This document shows, one piece after another, positions 7,902 to 17,468 of a DNA stretch of 64,000 bases. The DNA is from TC-15 sp034437275 (GTDB lineage: Bacteria > Chloroflexota > Anaerolineae > Aggregatilineales > Aggregatilineaceae). The position numbers and the translations under genes were made by a program. The stretch covers positions 1-64,000 of the forward strand of contig DAOTUD010000020.1 of NCBI GenBank assembly GCA_034437275.1. The letters run 5' to 3'. The notes under the pieces were generated by a model, which saw nothing but the letters and a program-made list of their open reading frames with translations, had not been told where the DNA came from and did not search any database. Every line of letters begins with the position of its first letter. Within the stretch, counting starts at the first letter, position 1.

Positions 7902-10900
7902 ATGCCAACGATACGCAGGAAACTTCCCCTCCGCTTGGTGCTTCCCGCCCTGTTTTTGATGTTGTTAGTGGCTGCCGGGCTGGCCGTGCAACCCCAGGCC
8001 GGCGCCCAGGACGCCGACCAGCCGGACAGTGTCGTGCTGGTCGGGTTCTTCCAGGACGAGCTGGGCTGCGACGAGGACTGGCAGCCGGACTGCGACGCGA
8101 CCGCGCTGGCCTTCGACGACGAGGACGGTGTGTGGCAGGCTGAGTTCACGCTCCCGGCGGGCGAGTATACCTACCGGGTGGCGCTCAACGGCACGCTGAC
8201 CGAGAACTACGGCGCGGGCGCGACGCCTGGCGGCACGGGTATTCCGCTGTCGCTGGCCGAGGAAACGCGCGTCACGTTCATCTACGACCATGCAACCTAC
8301 TGGGTCACGGATAACGTCAACAGCCGCATTGCGACGGCGGTCGGCGACTTCCAGGACGAACTAGGCTGCGCGCGCGACTGGATGCCGGACTGCCTGCAAA
8401 GCTGGATGCAGGACCCCGACGCCGACGGCGTCTACGACTATACGACGGTGGTGATCCCCGGCGGTGAGTGGAAGTATAAGGTCGCGCTGGACCAGGGCAT
8501 CCGCGAGAACTACGGCATGGATGGCGAACTCAACGGCCAGTATCTCGTCTTCGAGGTGCCGGACGTGGGCTACGAAGTGACCTTCACCTTCGAGTCGGAG
8601 ACCAACCTGATCGCCGTCAGCGTCAGCGAGGAGCAGGTCGTCAGCCCGGACGAGATCGCTGCCATGCAGCAAGCCGCAGCGGAACCGTCGCTGCCGGACG
8701 ACTTGCAGGCGCTGGCTCCGGAGCCGGCCATCACTGAGCCGCCCGACACGGTGACGATTGCCGGGTCGCTCCAGGACGAACTGGGCTGCGACGAGGACTG
8801 GCAGCCGGCCTGTGAAGCGACTATGCTCACCTACGACGCTGGCGACGACCTGTGGAAAGCCACCTGGACGCTGCCGGCGGGCAGTTACGAGTACAAAGCC
8901 GCCCTCAATGCCGACTGGGAGCCGGTCAACTACGGCCTGGGCGCGGAGGGTCACGGCCCGAACATCCCGCTGGAACTGGAAGAGGAAACCGAAGTCACGT
9001 TCTTCTATAACCACCGCACCCACTGGGTGAGCGACACCGTCAACTCGATCATCGCCAACGTGCCCGGCAGCTTCCAGAGCGAGTTGGGCTGCCCGCCGGA
9101 GATGCACACCGGCGACTGGGAGCCGCCCTGCCTGCGCACGCTGCTTGAAGACCCGGACGGGGACGGGGTTTACGTGTTCTTCACCAACGCCATCCCGCCC
9201 GGCAGCTACGAACTCAAGGTCGCCATCAACCAGTCCTGGGACGAGAACTACGGTCTGGACGGCGCGCCCGGCGGCGCGAACATCCCCTTCACCATCCCCG
9301 CCGAGGGACACCAGCTTGTGGTGGCCTACAACACGGCGGATAACATGGTGCAGGCCGACGTGAGCGACGAGCCGACCGCCCGCCCGATCTACGAGCCGCC
9401 GAAGGTGGGCACCGCCGGCAACATCAACGCCGCGATGGCGCACTGGGTCGCTGCCGATACCATCGCCTGGGATATCGACGTGGAAGAGGGCATGAGCTTC
9501 ACGCTGCACTATTCCCCCAGCGCCGAACTGGTGCTCGAAGAAAGCGGCGTCACCGGCGGCGCGTCGATCCCGCTGACCTACGACGCGGACGGCCTGGGCG
9601 AAGCCGTCATGACCAAGTTCCCGCACCTGGCGAACCTCAACGCCTTCACCATCGACGAGGCCGACCTGGACAAAGTGCCGGAGATTCTCAAGGGCCAGTT
9701 CGCGGTCTCGGCAGTCGATGCCGACGGCGAACCGGTCGACGCGACGGCGCTGCAAATCCCCGGCGTGCTGGACGATCTGTACACTTACGACGGCGACCTG
9801 GGCGTGATCTACGACGGCGACACACCGGCGCTCAAGGTGTGGGCACCGACCGCGCAGAACGTGCGGCTGCTGCTGTACGACGACGCCGATCCCGTCACCG
9901 AACCGGCGGCTTACGACATGGACCTCGACCCGGACTCCGGCGTGTGGAGCATCACCGGCGAGCCGGATTGGACGTACAAATACTACCTGTACGAAGTTAC
10001 CGTCTTCGCCCCGGCCAGCAAGCAGATCGAAACCAACCTGGTGACCGACCCCTACTCGATCAGCCTGGCGATGAACAGCACGCGCAGCCAGATCGTGGAC
10101 CTGTACAACGACCCTGCGCTCAAGCCGGAAGGCTGGGACGACCTGGCCAAGCCGCCGCTGGCCGTGCCGGAAGATATCGCGCTCTACGAGCTGCACGTCC
10201 GCGACTTCAGCGTCAACGATCCGCGCGTGCCGGAGGAATACAAGGGCACCTATCTGGCCTTCGCCCTCCAGGACACGAACGGCATGGCGCATCTGCGCGC
10301 GCTGGCCGAGGCCGGACTGACGCACATCCACCTGCTGCCGACCTTCGATATCGCCACCATCAACGAGAACAAGGCCGAGTGGGTGCTGCCGGACTGGGAC
10401 GAACTGGCGAGCTATCCGCCGGACTCCGACCAGCAGCAGGCCACCATCGAGCCGATCCGCGATCAGGACGCCTTCAACTGGGGCTACGATCCGTATCACT
10501 ACACCGTGCCAGAAGGCAGCTACGCGACCGACCCCAACGGCGCGCAGCGCATCCTGGAGTTCCGCCAGATGGTGATGGGCCTCAATGAGGCGGGCCTGCG
10601 CGTGGTGCTGGACGTGGTCTACAACCACACCAACGCCAGCGGCCAGACCGAAAAATCGGTGCTGGACAAGGTCGTGCCGGGCTACTACCACCGGCTGAAC
10701 GAGGTCGGCGGCGTGACGACCAGCACCTGCTGCCAGAACACCGCCACCGAGCACAACATGATGGAGAAGCTGATGGTGGACTCGGTGGTCATGTGGGCCA
10801 AAGCCTACAAGGTCGACGGCTACCGTTTCGACCTGATGGGCCATCACATGGTGGACAACATGGCGGCGGTACGCGCGGCATTGGACGCACTCACGCTGGA

Positions 10901-12392
10901 CGCGGACGGCGTCGACGGTCCCGCGATCTACGTGTACGGTGAAGGCTGGGACTTCGGCGAAGTCCAGGGCGGCGCGCGCGGACCCAACGCGACGCAGCTT
11001 AACATCGGCGGGCTGGGCATCGGCTCGTTCAACGACCGCATCCGCGATGCGGTGCGCGGCGGCAACCCGTTCGGTGACCGGCGCTTGCAGGGCTTCATCA
11101 CCGGGCTGTACCACGCCCCGAGTGCGTTCACCAGCGCCGATCCGGACGCGCAGAAGGACGACCTGCTGCACTTCGCGGACACGATCCGCGTCGGGCTGGC
11201 CGGGAACCTGCGCGATTACGAGTTCGTGGACAAGGACGGCGATCGCGTGACCGGCGCGGACATCGACTACAACGGCGCGCCCGCCGGCTACACGCTCGAC
11301 CCGCAGGAACATATCAGCTACATCTCCGCGCACGACAACGAAACCCTGTTCGACAAGATTCAGTTCGCCGCCCCGCTCGATACCCCAATGGACGAGCGTG
11401 TGCGGATGCAGAACATGGGCCTGAGCATCGTCTCGCTGAGCCAGGGTGTGCCGTTCTTCCACGCGGGCAGCGACATGCTGCGCTCCAAGTCGATGGACGG
11501 CAACAGCTACAACTCCGGCGACTGGTTCAACAAGCTGGACTTCACCTACCAGGACAACAACTGGGGCGTCGGGCTGCCCCCGGCCAGTGACAACGCGGAA
11601 CGCTGGGACATCATGCGGCCCCGGCTGGCCGATCCGGCCCTCAAGCCGGAGCCGGAGCACATCATGCAGACCGTGCAGCACGCCCGCGAAATGCTGGCCA
11701 TCCGCAAGAGTTCCCGGCTGTTCCGGCTGGAAACCGCCAGCGATATCCAGGAACGGGTGATGTTCCACAACACCGGCCCCGACCAGGTGCCCGGCCTGAT
11801 TGTGATGAGCATCTCCGACCTGACGGATGTCGACCTCGACCCCCGGCGTGATTTCATCGTGGTGCTGTTCAACGCCACGCCGGACGCGATCACGTATACC
11901 GTCGGCGAGGTGAGTGGGATGCCGCTCCAACTGCACCCGGTGCTGGCCGACTCCTACGATTCGGTCGTGCAGACCGCCAGCTTCGACGCCGACAGCGGGA
12001 GCTTCACCGTCCCGGCGCAGACGACGGCGGTCTTCGTGCTGGCCGGCGAGCCGGTCCCGCCGATTGAGCAGCAGTACAACGCGCTGCTGGCGGCCAACCA
12101 GGCCGCGATGGCGGCCTGGCGCGGCGCGGCGGGCGGCGATCCGCTGCCGTGCGGCGAGTACCCGGACGTGATCAGCCCGGACGACATCACCGTCGACGAC
12201 GCGGCCCTGGAACCGCTGCGCGCGCTGTTGCAGGACGCTGCCGGCGATACCGGGGCAGCGGTGGCGCTGTGGCAGGCGCAGTGTGACGCTCCGGACCAGG
12301 GCCTCACCCCGCAAACGATCAACCGGGCGCTGTTCGCGGTGTACGACGCGCAGAACAAACTCGGTCTGGCGGCGGACATGCTGCCACAGTAA
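7902..12392 (+). CDS. Secreted type I pullulanase with four X25-like modules
   Basis: The product has 1,496 residues. Start is at ATG 7902 because GGAG sits six bases before it; the ATG 12 bases upstream lacks a site. A signal peptide ends near AGAQ. Four modules of about 100 residues follow (starting near 43, 142, 283, 383), each opening with F/L-Q-[DS]-ELGC and DW-x-P-x-C. This is the X25-type starch-associated module seen in amylopullulanases. Then come an N-terminal pullulanase domain, a CBM48 (about 644) and the GH13 barrel with YNHT (region III). Nucleophile Asp is about 977 (GYRFDLMGHH), acid/base Glu about 1014 (YGEGWDFG) and transition-state Asp about 1145 (AHDN). YDPYHYTVPEGSYATDP is the pullulanase signature. 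It debranches alpha-1,6 links of pullulan, starch or glycogen outside the cell. The C-terminal 120 residues are helical and of unknown role. Confidence 0.93.
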   Translation: MPTIRRKLPLRLVLPALFLMLLVAAGLAVQPQAGAQDADQPDSVVLVGFFQDELGCDEDWQPDCDATALAFDDEDGVWQAEFTLPAGEYTYRVALNGTLTENYGAGATPGGTGIPLSLAEETRVTFIYDHATYWVTDNVNSRIATAVGDFQDELGCARDWMPDCLQSWMQDPDADGVYDYTTVVIPGGEWKYKVALDQGIRENYGMDGELNGQYLVFEVPDVGYEVTFTFESETNLIAVSVSEEQVVSPDEIAAMQQAAAEPSLPDDLQALAPEPAITEPPDTVTIAGSLQDELGCDEDWQPACEATMLTYDAGDDLWKATWTLPAGSYEYKAALNADWEPVNYGLGAEGHGPNIPLELEEETEVTFFYNHRTHWVSDTVNSIIANVPGSFQSELGCPPEMHTGDWEPPCLRTLLEDPDGDGVYVFFTNAIPPGSYELKVAINQSWDENYGLDGAPGGANIPFTIPAEGHQLVVAYNTADNMVQADVSDEPTARPIYEPPKVGTAGNINAAMAHWVAADTIAWDIDVEEGMSFTLHYSPSAELVLEESGVTGGASIPLTYDADGLGEAVMTKFPHLANLNAFTIDEADLDKVPEILKGQFAVSAVDADGEPVDATALQIPGVLDDLYTYDGDLGVIYDGDTPALKVWAPTAQNVRLLLYDDADPVTEPAAYDMDLDPDSGVWSITGEPDWTYKYYLYEVTVFAPASKQIETNLVTDPYSISLAMNSTRSQIVDLYNDPALKPEGWDDLAKPPLAVPEDIALYELHVRDFSVNDPRVPEEYKGTYLAFALQDTNGMAHLRALAEAGLTHIHLLPTFDIATINENKAEWVLPDWDELASYPPDSDQQQATIEPIRDQDAFNWGYDPYHYTVPEGSYATDPNGAQRILEFRQMVMGLNEAGLRVVLDVVYNHTNASGQTEKSVLDKVVPGYYHRLNEVGGVTTSTCCQNTATEHNMMEKLMVDSVVMWAKAYKVDGYRFDLMGHHMVDNMAAVRAALDALTLDADGVDGPAIYVYGEGWDFGEVQGGARGPNATQLNIGGLGIGSFNDRIRDAVRGGNPFGDRRLQGFITGLYHAPSAFTSADPDAQKDDLLHFADTIRVGLAGNLRDYEFVDKDGDRVTGADIDYNGAPAGYTLDPQEHISYISAHDNETLFDKIQFAAPLDTPMDERVRMQNMGLSIVSLSQGVPFFHAGSDMLRSKSMDGNSYNSGDWFNKLDFTYQDNNWGVGLPPASDNAERWDIMRPRLADPALKPEPEHIMQTVQHAREMLAIRKSSRLFRLETASDIQERVMFHNTGPDQVPGLIVMSISDLTDVDLDPRRDFIVVLFNATPDAITYTVGEVSGMPLQLHPVLADSYDSVVQTASFDADSGSFTVPAQTTAVFVLAGEPVPPIEQQYNALLAANQAAMAAWRGAAGGDPLPCGEYPDVISPDDITVDDAALEPLRALLQDAAGDTGAAVALWQAQCDAPDQGLTPQTINRALFAVYDAQNKLGLAADMLPQ

Positions 12393-12426
12393 CCCGCCTG
12401 CCCACCTGTAAACGCTGAACAAGCAT

Positions 12427-12460
12427 CAGGGGCGTACCGATCACGATACGCCCCTGGTTT
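12427..12460 (+). terminator. Rho-independent terminator of the pullulanase gene
   Basis: CAGGGGCGTA and TACGCCCCTG form a perfect 10-base-pair stem with a 10-base loop, followed by GGTTTTGG. It lies between the convergent pullulanase and xylulokinase genes and could stop transcription from the left; the T run is short. Confidence 0.7.
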
Positions 12461-12513
12461 TGGTGATGGGTTGTCTGATATCAGGCCCCGGCAGGACCGT
12501 GCAAAGCTGTCCC

Positions 12514-14013
12514 TCACCCCCCGGCCCCCTCGCCCAGCGCGTGGAACGTCGGCTGGAGCGCGGGATACAGCGCGCGGTACTGTTCGTGCGCGGCGGTGTA
12601 CGCCTCGGCTGCCGGGCCGGGCTGCACGCGCGCGCCGAGCTTGACCGTCTCATGGGCGGCGGTGGGCACGTCCGGCCACACTGCACCGCCAACACCGGCC
12701 AACAGCGCCGCGCCATAGGCCGCGCCTTCGATAGCCTCGGCCACCACCAGCGGCACGCCCAGCACATCCGCCAGGATTTGCCGCCAGACCTGGCTCCTGG
12801 CCCCGCCGCCGCTGACGCGGACCTCGTCGATCACGCCCGCCTCGCTGGTCTTGATCAGCTCGAAGCTGTCGCGCAGTCCGAAGGCCACGCCCTCCAACAC
12901 GGCGCGCGTCAGGTGGGCGCGAGTGTGGCGCGCCGTCAGCCCGACGAACGCCCCGCGCGCCAGCGGATCGGGGTGCGGGGTGCGCTCCCCGGTCAGGTAC
13001 GGCAGGAAGAACAGGCCATCGCTGCCCGGCGTGATATCCTCGGCCTCGCCGGTCAGTATGTCGAAGTCTACGCCCGGCGCGAGCGTGTCGCGGTACCATT
13101 GCAGGCTGCCCGCCGCGCTGAGCATCACGCCCATGAAGTGCCACTGCCCCGGTACGGCATGGCAGAAGGCGTGCAGCCGCCCGTCCGGCTCGTAGGCATA
13201 GCTGGCCAGCGGCGCGAACACCACGCCCGACGTGCCGACCGTCAGCGCCACGACCCCCGGCTCGACGGCACCGACGCCGGTCGCCTGCGCGGCCTGGTCG
13301 CCGCCGCCGCCGACGACAGGTGTGCCCGGTTTCAGGCCGGTGGCCTGCGCGCCGGACGCGCTGACCGTGCCGGTGATCTCCGGCCCCTCGTGCACCTTCG
13401 GCAGCCACGCCGCCGGGATGTCCAGTTCGTCCAGCACCTCCGCCGACCAACTGCGCTCGGCCACGTTGAGCAGCGAGGTCCCCGCCGCCCCGGCCATGTC
13501 GGTGTGGGTGTCGCCGGTCAGCCTGTAGCGGATGTAGTCCTTCGGCAGCAGGATGTGCGCGATCTGCGCGTAGACGTCCGGCTCGTGGTTGCGCACCCAC
13601 AGAATCTTGGGCGCGGTGAAGCCGGTCAGCGCGCGGTTACCGGTCAGTTGGATGAGTCGCCCCGCGCCGATGGTGGCGGTCATCGCGTCGCATTCGGCCT
13701 GGGTGCGCTGGTCGTTCCACAGGATCGCCGGGCGCAGCACATTCCCGTCTGCGTCCAGGCACACCAGCCCGTGCATCTGGCCCGTCAGCCCAATGCCGAC
13801 GATCTCGCCGGGATCGGCGATGTGGGCCAGCGCGGCGCGGATCGACTCCGTCATCCCGTGCCACCAGTCCGCCGGGTCCTGTTCGCTCCACAACGGGCGG
13901 GGCTGGCTGAGCGGGTGCGGCGTGCTGTGGCTGGCGATCACCGCGCCGTTTTCGTCGATCAGCAAAGCTTTCGATCCGGTCGTGCTGACATCAAGTCCAA
14001 GTAAGTATCGCAT
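12514..14013 (-). CDS. xylB: Xylulokinase
   Basis: The 499-residue FGGY-family kinase phosphorylates D-xylulose to xylulose 5-phosphate. Evidence: N-terminal GLDVSTTGSKALL phosphate loop, TGQMHG (xylulokinase-type substrate loop), ILWNDQRT, and C-terminal SGGGARS with the adenosine-binding glycine turn. Length is standard. It follows xylA by 11 bases. The last six codons read GEGAGG within a sequence (about 12511-12535) resembling the palindromic repeat at 26054-26156, so the C-terminus may have been modified by a repeat insertion. Confidence 0.93.
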   Translation of the reverse strand: MRYLLGLDVSTTGSKALLIDENGAVIASHSTPHPLSQPRPLWSEQDPADWWHGMTESIRAALAHIADPGEIVGIGLTGQMHGLVCLDADGNVLRPAILWNDQRTQAECDAMTATIGAGRLIQLTGNRALTGFTAPKILWVRNHEPDVYAQIAHILLPKDYIRYRLTGDTHTDMAGAAGTSLLNVAERSWSAEVLDELDIPAAWLPKVHEGPEITGTVSASGAQATGLKPGTPVVGGGGDQAAQATGVGAVEPGVVALTVGTSGVVFAPLASYAYEPDGRLHAFCHAVPGQWHFMGVMLSAAGSLQWYRDTLAPGVDFDILTGEAEDITPGSDGLFFLPYLTGERTPHPDPLARGAFVGLTARHTRAHLTRAVLEGVAFGLRDSFELIKTSEAGVIDEVRVSGGGARSQVWRQILADVLGVPLVVAEAIEGAAYGAALLAGVGGAVWPDVPTAAHETVKLGARVQPGPAAEAYTAAHEQYRALYPALQPTFHALGEGAGG

Positions 14014-14024
14014 CGTGTGGATCC

Positions 14025-15191
14025 TTACCGCACGCCTAGCAGCAGCTCGAACGTCAGTTGATCCAGGCGCTCGTAGCGGTAGTCACGCTGGCCCAACGCC
14101 ACACGGTCGAAGCTTTCGCCCTTGAGGCGCTGCGCCTTGTCCGCGCTGTAGCCGCCGGACAGCCAGTTCAGCGCGCCGTCGTCGGCGTTGATGTCGGCCA
14201 GCAGGTCCTGGATTTCCCGGTCCTGGTTGAACTGGGCGGCCTTCTCCTTGAGGATCAGGTAGGTGCGCATGCAGCCGCGCGCGAAGTCCTTGACGCCTTC
14301 CGGCCCTTCGGTACGGTAGGCGTGCGCGTCGAAGTGGCGCATCCCGTCATAGCCCACGTCCTCCAGCAGCTTGACCAGGAAGAACGCCTGCTTGATCATC
14401 TTCGCGCCGAAGCGGAAGTCCTGGTCGTAGCGCCCGAACTGCTGGTCGTTGAGGTCGATGTGGAACAGCTTGCCGGCGTCGTGCGCCTGCGCGACGGCAT
14501 GGACGAAGTTCAGCCCGGCCATGTGCTCGTGCGCCACCTCCGGGTTGACGCCGACCATCTCCGGGTGGTCCAGCGTCGCGATGAAGCCCAGCATCGCGCC
14601 GGTGGTCGGCAGGTAGATATCGGCACGCGGCTCGTTGGGCTTGGCTTCCAGCGCGAACTTGAGGTCGTAGCCCTGGTCGAGCGCGTAGTCACACAGGAAG
14701 TTGAGCGCCTCGCGGAAGCGCTTGCCAGAATCGAGCGGGTTCTTGGCGGCGTCGGTCTCGACGCCCTCACGCCCACCCCAGAAGACGTACACCTTCGCGC
14801 CCAACTCGACGCCCAGGTCCATCGCGCGCATGGTCTTCTGCAGCGCGTAGGCGCGCACCTGGGGATCGTTGGCGGTGAACGCGCCGTCCTTGAAGGCCGG
14901 GTCGGTGAACAGGTTGGTGGTCGCCATCGGCACCACGATCCCGGTATCGGCCAGGGCTTGCTTGAAGTCAGCGACGATCTTGTCGCGTTCGGCGGGCGTG
15001 GCGTCGATGGGGACCAGGTCGTTGTCGTGGAAGTTGACGCCGTACGCACCGACCTCGGCCAGCAGGTGCACCAGCTCGACCGGCGAGCGTGCCGCGCGCA
15101 CTTCGACGCCGAACGGGTCGCGGCCCGGGTTGCCGACCGTCCACAGGCCAAATGTAAATTTATGTTCCGGTTTAGGTTTGTAATTACTCAT
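14025..15191 (-). CDS. xylA: Xylose isomerase
   Basis: The 388-residue product is a short-form (actinobacterial-type) xylose isomerase, interconverting D-xylose and D-xylulose. Metal and catalytic motifs are intact: NFHDND (catalytic His), VFWGGREG, KFALEAKPNEPR (Glu/Lys metal and base), NPEVAHEHMAG, HIDLNDQ and the late HFDAHAYR. AAAAGGAGC lies nine bases upstream of the ATG (15206 region). A strong hairpin occupies the gap upstream. It is part of the minus-strand pentose operon with xylB. Confidence 0.95.
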   Translation of the reverse strand: MSNYKPKPEHKFTFGLWTVGNPGRDPFGVEVRAARSPVELVHLLAEVGAYGVNFHDNDLVPIDATPAERDKIVADFKQALADTGIVVPMATTNLFTDPAFKDGAFTANDPQVRAYALQKTMRAMDLGVELGAKVYVFWGGREGVETDAAKNPLDSGKRFREALNFLCDYALDQGYDLKFALEAKPNEPRADIYLPTTGAMLGFIATLDHPEMVGVNPEVAHEHMAGLNFVHAVAQAHDAGKLFHIDLNDQQFGRYDQDFRFGAKMIKQAFFLVKLLEDVGYDGMRHFDAHAYRTEGPEGVKDFARGCMRTYLILKEKAAQFNQDREIQDLLADINADDGALNWLSGGYSADKAQRLKGESFDRVALGQRDYRYERLDQLTFELLLGVR

Positions 15192-15226
15192 TGTGTAACG
15201 CTCCTTTTCATATAATGCGGGGCGGT

Positions 15227-15252
15227 GCGGCGACGGGATATTCCCGTGCCGC
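15227..15252. other. Intercistronic hairpin upstream of xylA
   Basis: ACGGGA and TCCCGT flank a three-base loop and extend through GCGGC/GCCGC with one bulged G, a stem of 11 pairs. It lies between the URO-D-like gene and the xylA ribosome binding site, with no T run on either strand. It is therefore more likely a processing or mRNA-stability element that lets xylAB be expressed at a different level from the upstream genes. Confidence 0.5.
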
Positions 15253-15303
15253 CATCCCCACCCTGTGTAAGAATTTTTCGGATATCGTACCTTATATTAG
15301 CTC

Positions 15304-16317
15304 TTATTCCAGCGCCACGCTGAGCGCGTGCATGTTTTTGGCGGGCGTCTGGCGCGGGACTTCGCAGCCCGGCGCGGCCAGCCAGTTCGCGCCGCCCACA
15401 TCCCGGCAGTACTGCGTGGCCTGCAGCACGTCGTCCGGCGTGCCCTCGTAGAGGATCGCCACCGGGTCGAAGTTGCCGCACAGCGCGATATCCGGGTCGA
15501 TGGCGTCCACGTCGACGCGGGCCTGCGCCAGGTCGACCTGCCAGTCGAGGTCGATGATCGCTGCGCCGCTTGCGGCCATGCCCGGCACGATGGACGTCGT
15601 GTCGCCACAGATGTGCAGGCGCGGGATCGCCCCGGCGGCCCGCACGGCCTCGAAGATGCGCTGCTCGTAGGGCAGCGCGAAACGGCGGTAAAACTGCGGC
15701 CCCACCTGCGAGGAGATCGCGTCCCCCAGCCCGATGATCGTCGCCCCGGCTTCGACCTGGGCAACGGCGAAGGCGATCTCGACCTCGACGATGTGCTCCA
15801 GCAGGTCGTCCATCCATTCCGGGCGGTCATATAGATCGTACATAAGCTGGGTTACGCCGCGCAGATCGGCGGCTTCGGCCAGCGCGCCCTCAACCCAGCC
15901 CTGCACCGGAATCTGCCCGCCGACCCGTTCGTGAAACAGGCGGACGGCGTCCACCCGGTCGCGCATCCGGCTGCCGGGGGTCAGCGGGTCGGGCGTGGGC
16001 AGCGTCTTGAGGTCGGACGGGTCCTTGATCAGGTGGTCAGCGCACACCGGCAGGTTGTTTTCCGGGAAGGTGATCTGCGCGCCGAAGTCGGCGGCCTCGC
16101 GGTAGGGGTCGCTGATCGCGTCCACCAGGTCGAGGCCGAAGACCTCCACCGTCTTGAAGTTGGATTCGCACAGGACGTGATAATCCTGGTAGTAGCTGGC
16201 CAGCGGCGCGCCGATCAGGTCGGCGGCGTATTGCATGACCAGCGTCAGGTTGGGGATGCGGTCGACCGGCGCTTTGCGCAGCCGGGCGTTGAGGCGTTCG
16301 GTTGATGTCATGCTCAT
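15304..16317 (-). CDS. Uroporphyrinogen decarboxylase-family protein
   Basis: The 337-residue product has the URO-D/MtaA methyltransferase barrel: LHICGDTTSI (the metal/substrate loop), C-terminal CGNFDP, and a late CEVPRQTPAKNMHAL with Cys. True HemE has an N-terminal RPV-x-W-MRQAGR motif; this lacks it, so it is not haem biosynthesis. Members of this subgroup carrying HxC and a later Cys are corrinoid or thiol methyltransferases, but similar proteins also occur in sugar operons where their role is unknown. Here it sits 12 bases after the PfkB kinase gene and upstream of xylA, so a sugar-linked role is likely but undefined. Confidence 0.75.
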   Translation of the reverse strand: MSMTSTERLNARLRKAPVDRIPNLTLVMQYAADLIGAPLASYYQDYHVLCESNFKTVEVFGLDLVDAISDPYREAADFGAQITFPENNLPVCADHLIKDPSDLKTLPTPDPLTPGSRMRDRVDAVRLFHERVGGQIPVQGWVEGALAEAADLRGVTQLMYDLYDRPEWMDDLLEHIVEVEIAFAVAQVEAGATIIGLGDAISSQVGPQFYRRFALPYEQRIFEAVRAAGAIPRLHICGDTTSIVPGMAASGAAIIDLDWQVDLAQARVDVDAIDPDIALCGNFDPVAILYEGTPDDVLQATQYCRDVGGANWLAAPGCEVPRQTPAKNMHALSVALE

Positions 16318-16329
16318 TGTGTGCCCTTT

Positions 16330-17466
16330 CTATTCGTGAGGCTGATCGTTGGGGCCGGTCCACACCTGGTGCGCCGCGTCCCAGGACCAGCCATCGGCCT
16401 GGATGGACAGCGCCGCGCGCGCCCAGCCGGCCTCGATGCGGGCCTGGGTGGCGTCCCAGGGCTGGATGCCGCCCAAGGCGTCGGCGGCTTCGACATTGCA
16501 GGCTCCCACTGCAACCGCGCTGGTCAGGGCGGCCTCGATCGGCTGGTGGCGCAGGATCGCGGCCAGGAACCCGGCGATGGTCGTGTCGCCCGCGCCGGTG
16601 GTGCCGACCAGCGGTTCCGGCTGGAAGCACGACGCCCACAACTCGCGGCTGCGCCAGCCGGGATCGTCGCTGTGCGGCGCGCCCTGCGGCCCGGTGCGCA
16701 CGTACAGCCCGCGATCCCCGAGCTTGAGCACGACCACCCGCGCGCCCATCGCCAGCACCTCGGCGGCGATCTCAGAGATCGCGCGGTCGGGCTGGTCGGC
16801 GGGCAGTGGTTGGTCGCGACGCAGCATGAACCACAGTTCGTCCAGGCTGGGCAGGAACAGGTCGACGTGCGGCAGCGTGCGCGCCAAAATGCCGCGCCAG
16901 TCCGCCTGTCCACTGGGACCGTTGGGGTCCGGCAGCGCCATATCCAGCGACGTGATCACGCCGGTGGCTTTGGCCTGCTCGTACATCCGCACCAACTGCG
17001 CGCCGTCGTTCTCGTACATGCAGCGCATATAGGGCGGATAGCCGAAGTGGAACAGGCGCGCCTCGTGCAGCCGGTCGTAGGGCACATCCTCCGCGCAGAA
17101 GCTGTGATTGGCCCCCGCGCAGTGCATGAAGAAGCGGTCGGTGTCCGGCGGGCTGATCACGATGGTGTAGGAGCTGGTTTCGCCCGGGGCCTGGATCATG
17201 TCGTCGGCCAGGTCGGGGCCATCCTCGCGGAACAGATCGACGATGATCTGCCCGAAATGGTCCGCGCCGACCTTGCCCACCAGCCGGGTACGGATGCCCA
17301 GCCGGTGCAGGCTGCGCCCGGTGTTGGACACGGGGCCGCCCGTCGAGAGCATGACCGGGCCGATCTCGGTCAATGCGCCGGGCTTGACGATAGTTTGCAG
17401 GTCCACCGCAGGCAGTTGGGGGATCACGTCCAGGCAGACGTGTCCGGCAACCATAGCGTCAAACAT
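16330..17466 (-). CDS. PfkB-family carbohydrate kinase
   Basis: The 378-residue ribokinase-fold kinase has an N-terminal substrate lid with GGPVSNTGRSLHRLG and the GKVGADHFG motif. The C-terminal catalytic PfkB signature GTTGAGDTTIAGF (about 289-301) supplies the general-base Asp and anion hole. It carries extra aromatic residues around FHFGYPPYM not seen in ribokinase. The substrate is unknown; genomic context (pentose genes plus a class I aldolase 2 bases upstream) suggests it makes the phosphosugar that the aldolase cleaves. Confidence 0.85.
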   Translation of the reverse strand: MFDAMVAGHVCLDVIPQLPAVDLQTIVKPGALTEIGPVMLSTGGPVSNTGRSLHRLGIRTRLVGKVGADHFGQIIVDLFREDGPDLADDMIQAPGETSSYTIVISPPDTDRFFMHCAGANHSFCAEDVPYDRLHEARLFHFGYPPYMRCMYENDGAQLVRMYEQAKATGVITSLDMALPDPNGPSGQADWRGILARTLPHVDLFLPSLDELWFMLRRDQPLPADQPDRAISEIAAEVLAMGARVVVLKLGDRGLYVRTGPQGAPHSDDPGWRSRELWASCFQPEPLVGTTGAGDTTIAGFLAAILRHQPIEAALTSAVAVGACNVEAADALGGIQPWDATQARIEAGWARAALSIQADGWSWDAAHQVWTGPNDQPHE

Positions 17467-17468
17467 GG

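Noticed and set aside
8361..12422. Very long open frame antisense to the pullulanase gene
   Set aside because: The frame has low-complexity Arg/His/Val-rich composition typical of the complement of GC-rich coding DNA, and the sense strand encodes a complete enzyme with all catalytic motifs.
15304..16317. hemE, haem biosynthesis
   Set aside because: The HemE N-terminal arginine motif is absent and no haem genes are near; it is a divergent family member.
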